A DNA stretch of 64,000 nucleotides. Source: Vigna angularis (lineage: Eukaryota > Streptophyta > Magnoliopsida > Fabales > Fabaceae). The first letter of the stretch is position 1. Each line of letters starts with the position of its first letter. Positions 20,893 to 32,576 of this stretch are shown here, one piece after another. The stretch is taken from NCBI RefSeq assembly GCF_016808095.1, contig NC_068973.1, positions 17,217,501 through 17,281,500 on the forward strand, read 5' to 3'. Made by a program: the position numbers and the translations under genes. Below the pieces are notes generated by a model. That model worked only from the letters and a program-made list of their open reading frames with translations. It was not told where the DNA came from and searched no databases.

Positions 20893-21236
20893 GACAACGT
20901 TTAACATTGTTTGTGTTTTCTTTGGTGTTTTAACATTTTCTCGATAGTTAAATTGAATACCCTTTGGGCATGATAAGCTTTACACTAGCTTCAACTCTTT
21001 TAGACGTTTTTTACTTAATAGTCATTTAACATAGCGTCCCAGTGTTTTGACTTAGTTGTTTTTCTGTTTCCTAAAGTCCTTAAGTGTTTTCCTAAGGTTT
21101 TTCTATGTTGAAAATTCTGGTTCTAGGTCTTATGTTTCTTCCTATGTTATTTCCATATTATTATTTTGTTTAATGTTATTTCGTTAAACTTCAAAACATG
21201 AGAACGTCTAAGTGTATAGACGATTTTGTCTTAACA

Positions 21237-21584
21237 CATGACATTGAGATCGCATGCTTTGGCTTCCCTTTCTTCTATAGAGACTTGTCTATAGACTCAC
21301 AAAATTGGTAAAATAAAACGAAGTAAATTTCATATTGTAACACTACTATAGTCAGTGTTGCTAAACTTAAAGCACATGGACAGGCTATGACCATGACAGA
21401 AATCCCAAACTGCATAGTAAGCTGAAAGCCAAGTTGAAAATGAGATTAAAATAACATGCTCAAACAAACCCCTTTAAAGTAAGTACCACACAAACATAAG
21501 GATTCAATTTTAGAAGATGAAACCTAGAAAATGTAAATGAAAACTGACCCGCATTTGACATATTTTAAATATTTAATATATACT
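21237..21584. other. Sequence between a Copia-like LTR and a CACTA element
   Basis: No gene seen. CACTACTATAG at about 21343 could be the 5' end of the CACTA element that follows, but it lies some 240 bp before the recognisable subterminal repeats and cannot be confirmed without the matching end. Confidence 0.35.
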
Positions 21585-21596
21585 TTTGGTATTTTG

Positions 21597-21765
21597 GTCT
21601 CGATTTGGCGCGAAACCGAGGCAAAAGGTTCGATCAAATATTGCAAAACTACCATTTTGAATTAAATTCAAATTTGTTTTAAATTACTTTTGGCCTCGGT
21701 TAGCTGAACAATTGAGGCCATAGCCCCCCTATTGCATCGGTTATTTAATGAACCGAGGTATTAAC
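21597..21765. repeat. CACTA left subterminal repeats
   Basis: Copies of TCGGTT and AACCGAGG in both orientations (for example GCGAAACCGAGGC, GGCCTCGGTTAGC, AACCGAGG near 21750). They are the transposase-binding type of subterminal repeat and resemble those at 30290-31350. Confidence 0.7.
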
Positions 21766-22416
21766 ATTTAAGTAGGTTAAAAATAATATTATAGAGAGTG
21801 AACAATTTCGTCTTCTTCGCGAAAATGTTCAAACTCTCTACAGAGCTCTCCTCCGTCGCGCCTTGCCTCTCGTTTTCTTTGCATTTCCACCGATCATCCT
21901 TGATGTTTTATTGCCTTCGTGGTCTTCGTGATCATTTTGGAAGTATTTGCACCGATCAAAATCAGTTTTGAAGCATTATTGTGTCGTCGTCGTCGTGGTT
22001 TGTTCATTTTTTTTTCGTGTTTTTGGTTTGTTTAGATATGTTTTTTGATTATTTTGTTGCGTTTTTTTATTCTCTTGGATGATGAGACTTACGATTTGTT
22101 GTATTTGTGTGTAGGTATTGTGATTTTGATGTGTTCCAAAACACAGGTAGTCGTTTCTTCTCGGTTGTTGTCTCTTTATTCACGCTCTCAGGTTCCTATT
22201 GTGTTTATTAATATATTTTTTGTTAATTTTTAATTTTTTTTGTTGAATATATGTAATTATATGTGATTGAATTTTTGAATTGATCATTTGAATGCTTATT
22301 AATTGTATGATTGTATGACTGAATTGATTGTATGATTGAATTGATTTAATGTTGAATATGTATAATTATATGATTGTATGATTGTAATTTTGTAGAAAAT
22401 TTTTTAATATTTAGGT

Positions 22417-25400
22417 ATGGATCGAAATTGGATTAATTTATCACGCATTAGTGTTGAGTACGAGAGAGGGGTAGATGAATTTATACAATTTGCGCAACTT
22501 AATGAGGGTAGACGTGATGGTGAAGTGAAGTTTAGATGTCCTTGTGTGAACTGTTTGAATGAGAGAAAGTTGAACGCAACCCAAATTAGGGAACATCTTA
22601 TCTGTGATGGTTTCCTATGATGTTATACAACATGGATATGACACGGCGAAGAAATACACTTTCTGACTGTCTCTCAAACTGAAATATTATTGATTCCACC
22701 ATGGAAGAAGATCGAGTGGATGAAGACAAATTAGAGGACATGATCCGTGATGTTGGCGTAGAAAATTTTTCCAAAGCTCATGTGTATGAGACGATGTCGA
22801 CTGATGCGGAAACAACTTTGTATGTCGATTCAACTAAGTTCACACGGTTTTCAGCGGTGTTAAGGCTCATGAATTTGAAGGCAACCAATGGATGGACTAA
22901 TAAGAGTTTCACAGAATTGTTGACGTTGTTGAATGAAATATTGCCAGATTGAAATACACTACCCACTCGTAATAATGATGCGAAGAAAATTCTTTGTCCG
23001 ATAGGTATGGAGTATAAAAGGATACATGTTTGTCCCAATTACTACATTTTATATAGGAAAGAGTTTGAATTTTTTTTAAAAAGTGTCCAAAATGTGGGTT
23101 ATCACGATACAAGTCAAAAAAATGTATCTGCTTTGAAAGTAGTTTGGTACCTTCCAATTGTGTCCAAACTTAAGCATTTGTTTGCGAATCCAAAAGATGC
23201 TAAAAACCTTAAATGGCGTGCAGATGACAGAAAAATTGACGGGCTGCTTCGTCATCTAGCTGATTCAAAGCAATGGAAAAATATTGATCAACAATTCTCT
23301 CAATTTGGTCAAGATTGTAGAAATCTTAGGCTTGGTTTAGCCACTGATGGAGTGAACGCATTTGATAATTTAAGTGCCAATCACAGTATTTGGTCAGTTA
23401 TTTTGATAATTTACAACTTATCTCCTGCATTGTGCATGAAGAGGAAGTACATGATGTTGTCTATGATGTTGTCTATGATGATATATGGTCCAAAGCAGCC
23501 TAGAAATAACATAGATGTTTATCTCAGCCCACTAGTTGAAGACTTGAAGTTGTTGTGGGTTGGTGGGGTTGAAATATTTGATGCCTTCGCTTCTGAAACT
23601 TTTGTGATGCATGCAATGTTATTTTGCATCATTAATGACTTTCCAACTTATGGTAATTTGTCAAGATATAGTGTCAAGGGTCATAAAGCATGTCCTATAT
23701 GTGAAGAAAACACTACAGCTCAGCAATTGAAACACAGAAGGAAGACGGTGTATCTGCGTCATCAGAGATTTTTAAAATGTAATCATCCATATGAAAGGTT
23801 AAAAAACACATTCAATGCATATCAAGAGAGGGACGAAGCACCAAATCCAGTTAGTGGTCTTCAAATCCTTGAAAAAGTTAATAAAATACATCATGTATTT
23901 GGGAAAACTTCCAAGAAGTCATGTGTAACCACCCCTTGGATGAAGAAATCAATATTCTTTGATCTTCCATATTGGTCAAAGTTAGATGTTAGACATTGCA
24001 TAGATGTAATGCATGAAGAGAAGAATGTGTTTGATAGCTTGATTGGTACATTACTCAACATTCAGGGAAAGACAAAAGATGGAGTGAATGGTCGTTTGGA
24101 TTTGGTTGACATGAAGATCCGAGAAGAGTTGATACCCAGGCAGATTGGTAAACATATTTATTTTCCCCCTGCATGTTACACAATGTCCAGACAAGAGAAC
24201 ATAAATTTTTGCCTTTGTTTAAAGATTATCAAGGTACCACAAGGATACTCTTCATATATGAAGAGTTTAGTTTCGATGCAGGACTTAAAGCTTGTTGGCA
24301 TGAAGTCTCACGATTGCCACGTCTTAATGCAACAATTGTTACCAGTGACTATTCGTGGAATTTTGCCCAACAATGTTAGGAAGACCATAAATAGGTTGTG
24401 TTCATTTTTCTCGTCAATTTGTACTAAAGTCATCGATCCTACAAAGTTAGATGAACTTCAAGGCGAGATTGTTATCATCTTGTGTCAACTAGATATGTTT
24501 TTCCCTTCATATTTTTTTGACATCATGGTACATTTACTTGTTCATTTGGTTAGAGAAATAAAGTTTTGTGGACCAGTATACTTAAGATGGATGTATCCTA
24601 TTGAGCGTTATATGAAGATTTTGAAAGGGTACGTTAAAAATCTATATCGTCCCGAACGTTCAATGATTGAAAGGTATATTGCTGAAGAAAGTATCGAGTT
24701 TTCTTTAGATTACATGACGTCAACAAATCCAATAGGAGTTCCTCGTACATCATGGTTGAATAAATGTTCTACAAGTAAAAGCATCTGAGGTGTGAATGTG
24801 GTGACGAAAGACCGCGAAGAATTGTTGCAAGCACATCCTTATATATTGAACAAAAAAAATGAGGTGATCCCTTTTTTGGAAGCACACAAAGCCATTGTGA
24901 AGAATAAAAATCCAAGACAATCAGAGAAATGGAAATTGATGGAGCATAACAGAACATTTATGTCTTGGTTCAAATATGAAGTTGACAAAGATCCACATTC
25001 TTCACAAACTTTGTTGTGGCTTGCAAATGGTTTAAAGTCTGACGTCGTATGTTGTACAAGTTATGAAATCAATAATTTCACATTCTATACAAAACCTTTG
25101 GATGAAAAAAGCACAGTACAAAATAGTGGAGTCAGTCTAGAAGCTGAGTCGCTCCAATTTTCCACATCAAAAGATCAAAATCATGTACTTGGATCAATGA
25201 GATATTATGGTATAACAGAAGAGATATGGTAGGTTGATTACACTAAGTTTTCTGTTCCATTGTTCAAATGTAAGTAGTTTGATAATACGAGTGGTGTGAA
25301 AGTAGATGAATCGGGTATGACACTAGTTGATTTTCGAAAGGTGGGTTATCAAGACGAAACGTTTATCTGGTACATCAAGCATCTCAGGATTTTTATGTCA

Positions 25401-25440
25401 AAGATCATGCGTCTGATCATTGGTATATCACTCTTCAAGG
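22417..25440 (+). pseudogene. TNP2-family CACTA transposase, interrupted
   Basis: The N-terminal part (22417-22620, MDRNWINLSRISVEYERGV...REHLICDGF) is the transposase-associated domain (PF13963 type) with its Cys/His residues. After stops and a frameshift near 22620-22700, a frame with a TGA at 22950 leads into a 593-codon open stretch (23007-24788). It holds the TNP2/Transposase_21 core (LRLGLATDGVNAF, NIDVYLSPLVEDLKLLW, CIDVMHEEKNVFDSLIGTLLN), then a DUF4218 block (FFPSYFFDIMVHLLVHLVREI). After TGA 24786-24788 the frame resumes to 25232 (TAG). A short DUF4216 remnant (VDYTKFSVPLFKCK, VGYQDETF) follows to about 25440. The protein would cut and move CACTA elements; several stops disable it. 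Confidence 0.9.
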
Positions 25441-25504
25441 CAAAAAATAAATATAAGTTAATAAAGACAATCTGATTAATATTCATATTGCTGACAATCA
25501 ATCA

Positions 25505-25514
25505 TTTAAAACAA
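25505..25514. repeat. 10-bp target-site duplication of a MITE, left copy
   Basis: TTTAAAACAA, repeated at 25893-25902. A 9-11 bp duplication is the Mutator signature. Confidence 0.88.
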
Positions 25515-25892
25515 GGTTTAATAGGTTCGGAGGTCCCTATATTTGTGGGTTCGTTTCAATTGGGTCCTCCAATTTTGAAAGTGATCAATTTGGTCCCTAA
25601 TTTAACAAAATTGAGTCAATAATACCCTTTCCGTTAAATGCAATGGACGTCATTAACTTTTTAAACATGTGGTATGTTGAAGCATCCTTCAAATAAAACT
25701 GTGCCACCTGCAAATAAAAGGATGCCTCAACATGCCACATGTTTAAAAAGTTAACGTCGTCCATTATATTTAACGGAAAGGGTATTATTGACTCAATTTT
25801 GTTAAATTAGGGACCAAATTGATCACTTTCAAAATTGGAGAACCCAATTGAAACGAACCCACAAATATAAGGACCTCCGAACCTATTAAACC
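25515..25892. mobile_element. Foldback MITE, Mutator-like, 378 bp
   Basis: The whole element is an almost perfect inverted repeat. It starts GGTTTAATAGGTTCGGAGG and ends CCTCCGAACCTATTAAACC; the arms of about 160 bp pair up to a short central loop around 25690-25715. There is no coding capacity. It shares the GGTTTAAT end and the 'caattgggtcc' and 'ccgttaaat' blocks with the elements at 4555, 32236 and 45810. Transcription through it would give a long hairpin RNA. Confidence 0.9.
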
Positions 25893-26070
25893 TTTAAAAC
25901 AATGAAAAATTTGGATGACTAGCCTCTAGTTGCGATGTACATGCAATTCGGTCAGATCATAATGAGGGAATATACATATGACCAATCCATATCTTTATAT
26001 ATGAATTTCAAATTTGTGTATAAGATTTTTATTATTAATATTTCATGTTTTTATTTATTTTGACATATAT

Positions 26071-28200
26071 ATGGCTGACCACCCACATTCATCAGGGGAT
26101 GAGGCTCCCTCATCTAGACCTACTAGAGAAGCCATCATGTTGAGACAATTGATGGTCAGAAGAAATAGTGGTGAAAGGACACCTGTGGATGTTAATGTGA
26201 TCACTGGTGTATGGCATCTAGCCCAAATAAAGATGTCTTCAGATCATACCTTGGAGTATTGGCGTGTGATAGGATTAATATTCTTACTCCATCTTTTGAC
26301 CATGTGTCTGAGGTTGATCGAAACATTATATGGAACAATCTATTGGTAAGTTAATTAATATTATTTGAATTACAGTTTGTTTATATTGATAGTTTTATAC
26401 TAATACAACTTTATTATGTTTATTGTAGACAACATTTGACATTCCAAATGTTGCAACACTTAGAAATAAGTGTTTATCATCTATTGTTGAGAAATTTCGG
26501 GGTTTTAAGACTAAGTTGACCTAGAGATACGTATTTGGAGCCAAAAAAAATGAGTCTCCATGTGCAAAATATAAGATCATTGATGAGGAGACTTGGAGCC
26601 TCTTTATAGAGAGTAGGACATTAGAGGAATGGCAAGTTAGTATAGTTGATATTATTCAATTCCTTATTAACAAATTTATATCATATGAACTACTTCAATA
26701 TATGTGACAGACAACAAGAACCAAAGCACAAGGAATAAGTGCTCAAAATAAAAAACCCCCACCTATTATCTCGTGGTGGGTATAGGAAGCTTGAGGAGAA
26801 AATCCTCAAGCAAAAGGCAGAAGGTAGACCCTCATCTGAGGATGGTAGCCCCTAGCCTCCTTCTCCACCTTCTCGGCATGAGAAGTGGAAGTTGGCTCAT
26901 TTAAGATCATTAGGCGCCTACTCTTCTAAGACTGCACGAGAAATATCTGAAAGAATTGTAAGTTATAACCATTCCTAAAATAATAATAGTTTCATTATAC
27001 ATACTACATTGAACTTTTTAAAGAATAATGGTGTTTTTTTTTATGTTACAGGACTCCTTGGTTGAGTAGAGCTCCCAAGGTCAATTCACTCCAGAGGGTC
27101 ACCAGGATATTCTTACCACTGCAATTGGACGACCTAAGCACTCTGGACGAGTGCGTGTTGCTGGTACTAGAGTAAGCATTAGAGATTATTTTGGGAGTTC
27201 TTCGCGTTAGACTTCATATGCATACAGAGAAGAACAAGAACAAAGGCTGACATAAGAGATCTCAAAAAAGCTTAGGTCGGAGCTTAGGACGGAGCTTAGG
27301 GCAGAATTGTATGATGAAGTCACTACAAAAGTGACTGACAGAGTTATGCGCCAGTTCCAGCAACAATTTTAGAGTTATGGGATGCGCCCGCAACCATCTC
27401 CAGTACAAGAACCTGTTGTGCCTCCCACAGGTAAAATTAATAAACATTTTTGTTGAATAATTTATTATTTATATGATCTAACATTTACTCTGACAAGGAG
27501 AAGCGGGAAAGGAAGTTGTTCAACACTAGTTGTCCTAGAGATGACATGGACGATGCTAGTCCATGTCTGCTATACGTTTTAGATGGTACCGGGACGATGC
27601 TAGTAGCTCCTGGAATAGTGTTTCAGGCAGCGACTGTTGTTCATGGTATGGAGCTATTAGAGGATGAGGTGAAGGTGTCAGTAGACAACATTATCATACC
27701 AGATGCCTCAATTCCTCTACCCACATATGAGATTTTCACTGTGGCACAGACATTCCAATCTTTTATTGCTTGGCCTAAACACTTGGTTGGTTCTGTTTCT
27801 TACCCCCCGTTATGGACTCCTACTTTACACTTCTCAATTTTAAAGTTTACATGTTATTGATGTCGAAATTTATCCTATTTGTCAATGTAACAACAGACGC
27901 ATGGACAAGAGAAGATTTGTTTATCTGAGGACGATCCTCTTGGTGCGTTGCAGCAACTTTATGACATCATTGCAATAGAGCCTATGAAGATTGCATATGA
28001 TGCTAATGTATTTGGGAGAGGCTTTGAGGTCCCAATATACCTACATAGCCAAGATGTCAACGAGCTTGCATCGGGAAGAGAAGAGTTGAATATTACTGTT
28101 GAGATTGTTGATAAGGAGAGCACTGGTTTAGTTGAACCTACAATCTCAGAGCTTCTGGTTTTTGATGATGAAAACATAATTAATAACACATGTGTTGTTT
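26071..28200 (+). pseudogene. Second CACTA gene (plant transposase, Ptta/En/Spm type), fragmented
   Basis: Met 26071 (MADHPHSSGDEAPSS) begins an exon that runs to about 26345. Later exon-like blocks read TFDIPNVATLRNKCLSSIVE (about 26432), IIDEETWSLFIESR (about 26577), a charged helix of the ELRTELRAELYDEV kind (about 27275-27330), and YDANVFGRGFEVPIYLHSQ / ELASGREELNITV (about 27970-28100). These match the Transposase_24 (PF03004) type proteins that form the second gene of legume En/Spm elements. In-frame stops occur in several blocks (about 26523, 26785, 27067 and 27370), so the gene is dead. Exon borders were not all resolved. Confidence 0.7.
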
Positions 28201-28404
28201 ACGTGTTACATGTTCTATGGCTTACATGCTATATGTTTTAATCGATGTGTAAATCTGTTTAAAGCATTAAGAACAAGATTGTGTTGATACATTGCATTTC
28301 ATTGTGCTATATAATTGATTTCATTGGTGAATGCATGTCTGATGTTGTATAGAAAGAAAACCACAAGCACTTATGTTGAACTTTTAATTGTGTGGCAAAA
28401 CAAC

Positions 28405-28754
28405 AGTTTTAAGTCGACTTCATTATGGGGTGAGTCGATTAAAACTTGTGGCTTTGCACAAACCATTTTCAAAGTGTGTTGTGAGGATTTTCAAAGAGAA
28501 AGCTTTTCAAAACTTTGTTTAACTGTGTTATATAGTCGATTACATGCAACCTGCATTCGACTAAGTCTGTTACAGTTTTGAAAATTTGTTAATGCTTGAG
28601 TTAAATGTCACAACGGCTATTTTTTTAAATATGTTGATCAAGCATTTACTGTGATTCGACTGCATTAATTGTCCGTTCAATTAGCTGCATTGATTGCTGC
28701 TAATTGCTATAACAAAATTGCTATATTCGACTACATTAGTAGCTAAGTCGATTA
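28405..28754. repeat. GTCGATTA / ATTCGACT motif array
   Basis: About seven copies in both orientations (AAGTCGACTT, GAGTCGATTAAAA, TAGTCGATTACAT, ATTCGACTAAG, ATTCGACTGCATT, ATTCGACTACATT, AAGTCGATTAAAA) precede the TATA box. The arrangement parallels the TAATCGATTA array of the other Copia LTR with a changed core. Confidence 0.75.
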
Positions 28755-28778
28755 AAATGTGTCTAAATTGTGAAAATC

Positions 28779-28785
28779 TATAAAT
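28779..28785 (+). promoter_or_regulatory. LTR TATA box
   Basis: TCTATAAATTG about 24 bp after the last GTCGATTA motif, in the orientation of the LTR. Confidence 0.55.
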
Positions 28786-29323
28786 TGACGCGAATTTGAT
28801 TTCTGTAAGAACTTTTGTGAATCTAACAGTTTGTGATATATTTTGAAGAAAGTGCATTCTTACAGAAAGAGAGAAAGAGCTCCAAGAAACAAGAAGTGAC
28901 AGTGGTGATCATCTACTTGTGGATTCTTGAAGAGCAAGTTAACTGCACGTACAAAGGCTGATCAAATTTGCACATTGGGTGTAACTGAGAGATCAGAGAC
29001 TACAATCTTGTAAAGATTGGATTGAGGTTCCCTGTTGTGATTACAGGAAGAAGAGCGTGTTGCGTTCTTGACTTTGAGGGTGGCTCAAAGGGTTTGGACT
29101 GCAGGAGAGGGGATTCTTGCTGCTAGTCTGTTTGTATATGCCTATATTTTGACTAGAGGGTTAGAAAGGTGTTTTATATTTTTGACGTCAGGTTGCTATA
29201 AAAACCTTGTTGTAAAAACCTTGATCATTATAGTGCATTGGTTCCTATGGTTGGAAGGACACTGGATGTAGGCTTGGTCGAACCAGAGGGTTCAGGGGAT
29301 AATTTACGTTTTTTTTTTCAACA

Positions 29324-30265
29324 TTATTTTTTAGGTGTTTTTTATTTAGTTAAAAATAATGTTTTAAGCCTGATTGTAGAATATTTTGTTTTATTTCCTA
29401 CATAAAAGTTATTCATAAAAATTATTTGAGTCAATCCATAGTTTTATGAAACAAAAGGAGAAGTGGAAACTGAAATGCCCTTAAAAGACTCTGAACTTAT
29501 AAAAGGAAAAAATATTCAAACAATTAGTCCGTGATGTAGGTAGAACTAGGAATAAAACTTTTCAGACAACTACAAAACTTTAGGGATTCCAATGAATTAA
29601 TACAATCCTCAATAATATGATTCCTCCCTTTGATTAGAGTCTTCTTGTTCATAGAAATACATTACACCAATTAAACTATCAATTCCACAAATAAAAATCC
29701 TACCAGAATAATCAAAATTAAACTCTTTGGTAATAAAAATTAAGGGTATTGACATGTTAATCAATATTTTAACTTTAAAACATTTCTCTACAAGTCAGTT
29801 TACCTTCCTGTGCAAAATCACACACCTAGGTCCCCAGTTATTTGAGCACTGTTTTCATCCAATACTGTAGGTTTTTTTTTTCAGTTTTGTCACCAACTTT
29901 CTCCATTTCAAGAATACTTATAGTAGACGAAAAAAGAGTTCAAAAATTAGAAAGAGAGAAAAAAAACAATGACAAAAAGAACCCAAATACCTAAACTAGA
30001 ACACAAAAACCATCAATACCCACTAACATCGCAACCACGTCAGCCAACGAATGATGCAACCACGGTAATTGTTCCACGAAAACTTCAAAAACAGACCCAA
30101 AACCTCTACAAAAACACTAATTGCGACACTCACGGTCAACACACAACGACAAATCGACAAGAACACTAATGGTTACAATGATGATAGTTGCAGCGATACA
30201 TCTCCTCCTTCCCACAAAGAACTCTCACACCCAAAATCAACTTCGAAAAACAATTTTGAACCAAA
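29324..30265. other. No gene recognised
   Basis: AT-rich sequence. The ORFs at 29969-30323 are Thr/Asn/Lys-rich without motifs. Confidence 0.4.
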
Positions 30266-31357
30266 CACTAGTGCAGTAAAGGAAAACGACCGGTTATTTT
30301 CGTATATACACAGCGGTTCATGAACCGAGGTATATACGCAACGGTTCAAAACCGAGGCAGTATGTGGGGTCTTTTGCCTCGGTTGGTTTATGAACCGAGG
30401 CGATAGATGCCTTTTTTTTAGAATTGGGTCTTTTTCCTTTTCAAAATATTTTTTTTCTTTTTTTATTTACAATGAGACAATGGAGGCAGCGAACGAAACA
30501 GCCAAAGGCAATGACGAAATGACCGAAGGCGGCAACTAAGGGCCGAAGGCGACGACGAAGGGTCGAAGGTGGCGACGAACGGCCGTTGGCGGCGATGAAC
30601 TGGCAGTGGCGACGATGAACGACGGTGGCAACAACGAAAAGCGTAGTTCGCACGAGAGAAATAGAGGCAACAACATTTGTGCAACAAATGCAACGACGAC
30701 CAGTGATGGAGGCAACGACGACGACCAGTGGTGGAGGCAACGCGTTGGCTAGTGATGGAGGCAGCGGCGACGGAACGACACAAAGAAGTTGTTCGCATGA
30801 GATGAGAAACGACTCTCTGGCGAAAGAAGAAGAAGAAGAAGAAAAAGCAAAAATGTGCAATTGTTTTACGCTTCTGGAATTTAACTATCGAAGAGGCTAT
30901 TACCTCGGTTATACAAACAACCAATGCATAAAGCTCCGAAAAAAAATTCAAAATAAAATTGTAAATGAAAAATTTAAAAATATCTACTAATTATAGGCCT
31001 CGGTTCGCGCTTAAACCGAAGCATAAAGGGCATATTGCCTCGGTTGGTTAGAGAACTGAGGTAGTAGAGGTTGACAAAATGGATTTGAAACGTTCAAAAT
31101 CAGTTTCTGGCAAGACATATTGTCTCGGTTGGTCAAAGAACTAAGGCAATAAGCCTATTTCGAAAAAATTGTCAGGATTTTTTGCCTCGATTAGTTGGAG
31201 ACCCGAGGTAGTAAGCCTATTTTGAAAAAGCTTTCAGGGTTTTTTGCCTCGGTTGGTCAGAGAACCAAGGCAGTAGACCTCTTTCAAAAAAGTTGTCAGG
31301 TGAAAAGTCTGATTTAGCAGTATTTTTTGTCTCGATTGGTCAGAGAACCAAGGCATA
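30266..31357. mobile_element. Probable non-autonomous CACTA element
   Basis: It starts CACTAGTGCAGTAAAGG and ends CATATAGTG. Both flanks inside are filled with CGGTT/AACCG subterminal repeats (30290-30410 and 30990-31350, for example CGGTTCATGAACCGAGG, TTGCCTCGGTTGG). The middle (about 30470-30890) is a GGC/GAC-rich low-complexity segment; the long minus ORFs there (139 and 162 aa) are compositional. The two ends share only CACTA, and the 3-bp flanks (AAA, TCG) differ, so the right end may be eroded. It could instead be the far end of the CACTA element to its left. Confidence 0.6.
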
Positions 31358-32235
31358 TAGTGTCGCCAGAATTACGAAATTGTCATTGCATTTTTATACG
31401 CTTCGATTTTTTTTTAAACTGAAACGTAACGTGCGAGTTAAAAAGTTGTTTATTTACCAATGAAATAAAAAAATCACAAAATCAAAATTCCTAAATTTAA
31501 ATTTTTCATATCATTTTTTTTGTTTTAATTTCAAGACATGTTTCCTTCACACGTAACGTAATTAAAAGTTTGTCAAATAGTTTTTTAAATTATTTGAATT
31601 ACAAAGGTAAATGGTGCTTCATTTATTTTTTAACTGGAGATCAAAATCCTAAATAAAAATACCGTTAAAACGAAGGGTACATATATAACTGTGTACTGTC
31701 CAGAAAGCAATAAATGAATTATTTAAAGTGTAGGGAAGTGGGGTGATGGTGGTGTTACGTTGTGTCATATCAGAGCATCTGAAATTCTCTTACAATCACC
31801 AAACCCAACCCCACACTTGTTTCTTGTTGGTCTCATTATCATTTTCTTCTGTTATTTTCTTGAAAACAATTCTGGATTCAATTTGTATCAATAATTCTTA
31901 ACTCAATACTCATAGTATGTGTGTGATGTCTCCAACAGACAACCTAGAAGAAATCAACAAGTTACATTTTACAATAAAAGCATATACTGGTTTCCTAGAA
32001 AAGTGAAAAACCCTTTTTTTTTTAAATGTTTCTTTTCTTTTCTCTCGTCATTTTTTAGTGATCATTTTATCTAGATTCCAAGCCTATATCAGTTAGCCTC
32101 TATAGAATGCCATCAATCAACATCCAAATTTTCTGATTCTCTTTTTGACTTTTTCCTTCAACTAAACCAAAATTCACCAAACAAATTTTATATAAAATTA
32201 ATCAATAAATCTAGATCAAATAGCTGAAAAAAAAA
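31358..32235. other. Intergenic
   Basis: No gene found. The pyrimidine-rich 31740-31980 stretch resembles a promoter and 5' UTR, but no coding exon follows. Confidence 0.4.
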
Positions 32236-32576
32236 GATTTAATCTTTTTCGACATTCCTATTTGTGCAGGATTGAATCACACAAAAGAGTGTTGGTGAGA
32301 AGTTTGATCTCTGGTTCTCCAGAGGGGAGAGAAGATGAGGTTGGAGTTGGCGAGGAAGAGGAGAAGGTTTACACGTATCTGAGATTTACTGTGCCACATG
32401 TTATTAAATGCCAGCTCACCATGCCACAAGACAAAAAATTTAACGCCGTCTACGATAGTTAACGGCAAGGACGTTATTACTTCAATTTTACATAAAAAGA
32501 ATTTAAACCAGCTTTTTCAAAATAAGAGGACCTGAGACAATCCTGCACAAATAGGGATATCGAAAAGGATTAAACC
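32236..32576. mobile_element. Mutator-like MITE, 341 bp
   Basis: The ends are inverted: GATTTAATCTTTTTCGACAT with CTATTTGTGCAGGATTG on the left, and their complement ending GGATTAAACC on the right. Internal 'aacgccgtc...gttaacgg' and 'tgccacatg' blocks match the other members. The flanks are A-runs, so a 9-bp duplication is suggestive only. The 66-aa ORF inside is not a gene. Confidence 0.65.

Larger units (their letters stand above)
16172..21236 (-). mobile_element. 5' LTR of a minus-strand Copia-like element, split by a solo LTR
   Basis: On the minus strand the LTR would start TGTTAAGACA (21236) and end CCTTTAACA (16172). Without the 3.3 kb insertion at 16896-20195 and one GTATT copy it is about 1.76 kb. 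A minus-strand TATA box lies at 20884-20892 and the primer site follows directly inside. No matching second LTR was found at lower coordinates in the window, so the element is probably truncated. The outer boundary at 21236 rests on the inverted terminal bases only. Confidence 0.65.
21585..28250 (+). mobile_element. CACTA (En/Spm) transposon, decayed, ends uncertain
   Basis: Subterminal repeats of the 'CCTCGGTT...AACCGAGG' type occur at 21597-21765. They are followed by a TNP2-family transposase gene (22417 to about 25440) and a second plant-type transposase gene (about 26071-28200), all on the plus strand. That is the order of an autonomous En/Spm element. Both genes carry stops and shifts. 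A MITE (25515-25892) sits between them and a Copia LTR (28282-29323) follows the second gene. The 3' terminus was not found; the similar subterminal repeats at 30266-31357 could be its far end or a separate element. Confidence 0.8.
28282..29323 (+). mobile_element. Copia (Sirevirus-like) LTR, probably solo
   Basis: The block starts TGTTGATACATTG and ends TTTTCAACA, giving inverted ends TGTTGA/TCAACA and a length (about 1.04 kb) close to the Copia LTR at 6710. It carries repeated GTCGATTA/ATTCGACT motifs, a TATA box at 28779-28785, and a U5-like region ('ctccaagaaac...gtgatcatctacttgtgg'). No primer site or coding sequence flanks it. The five flanking bases (GATTG, TTATT) do not match, so the outer limits are not proven. 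Confidence 0.6.

Noticed and set aside
30441..30990. ORFs of 121-162 aa on both strands
   Set aside because: They translate the GGC/GAC-rich low-complexity core of the presumed CACTA element and have no conserved motif.
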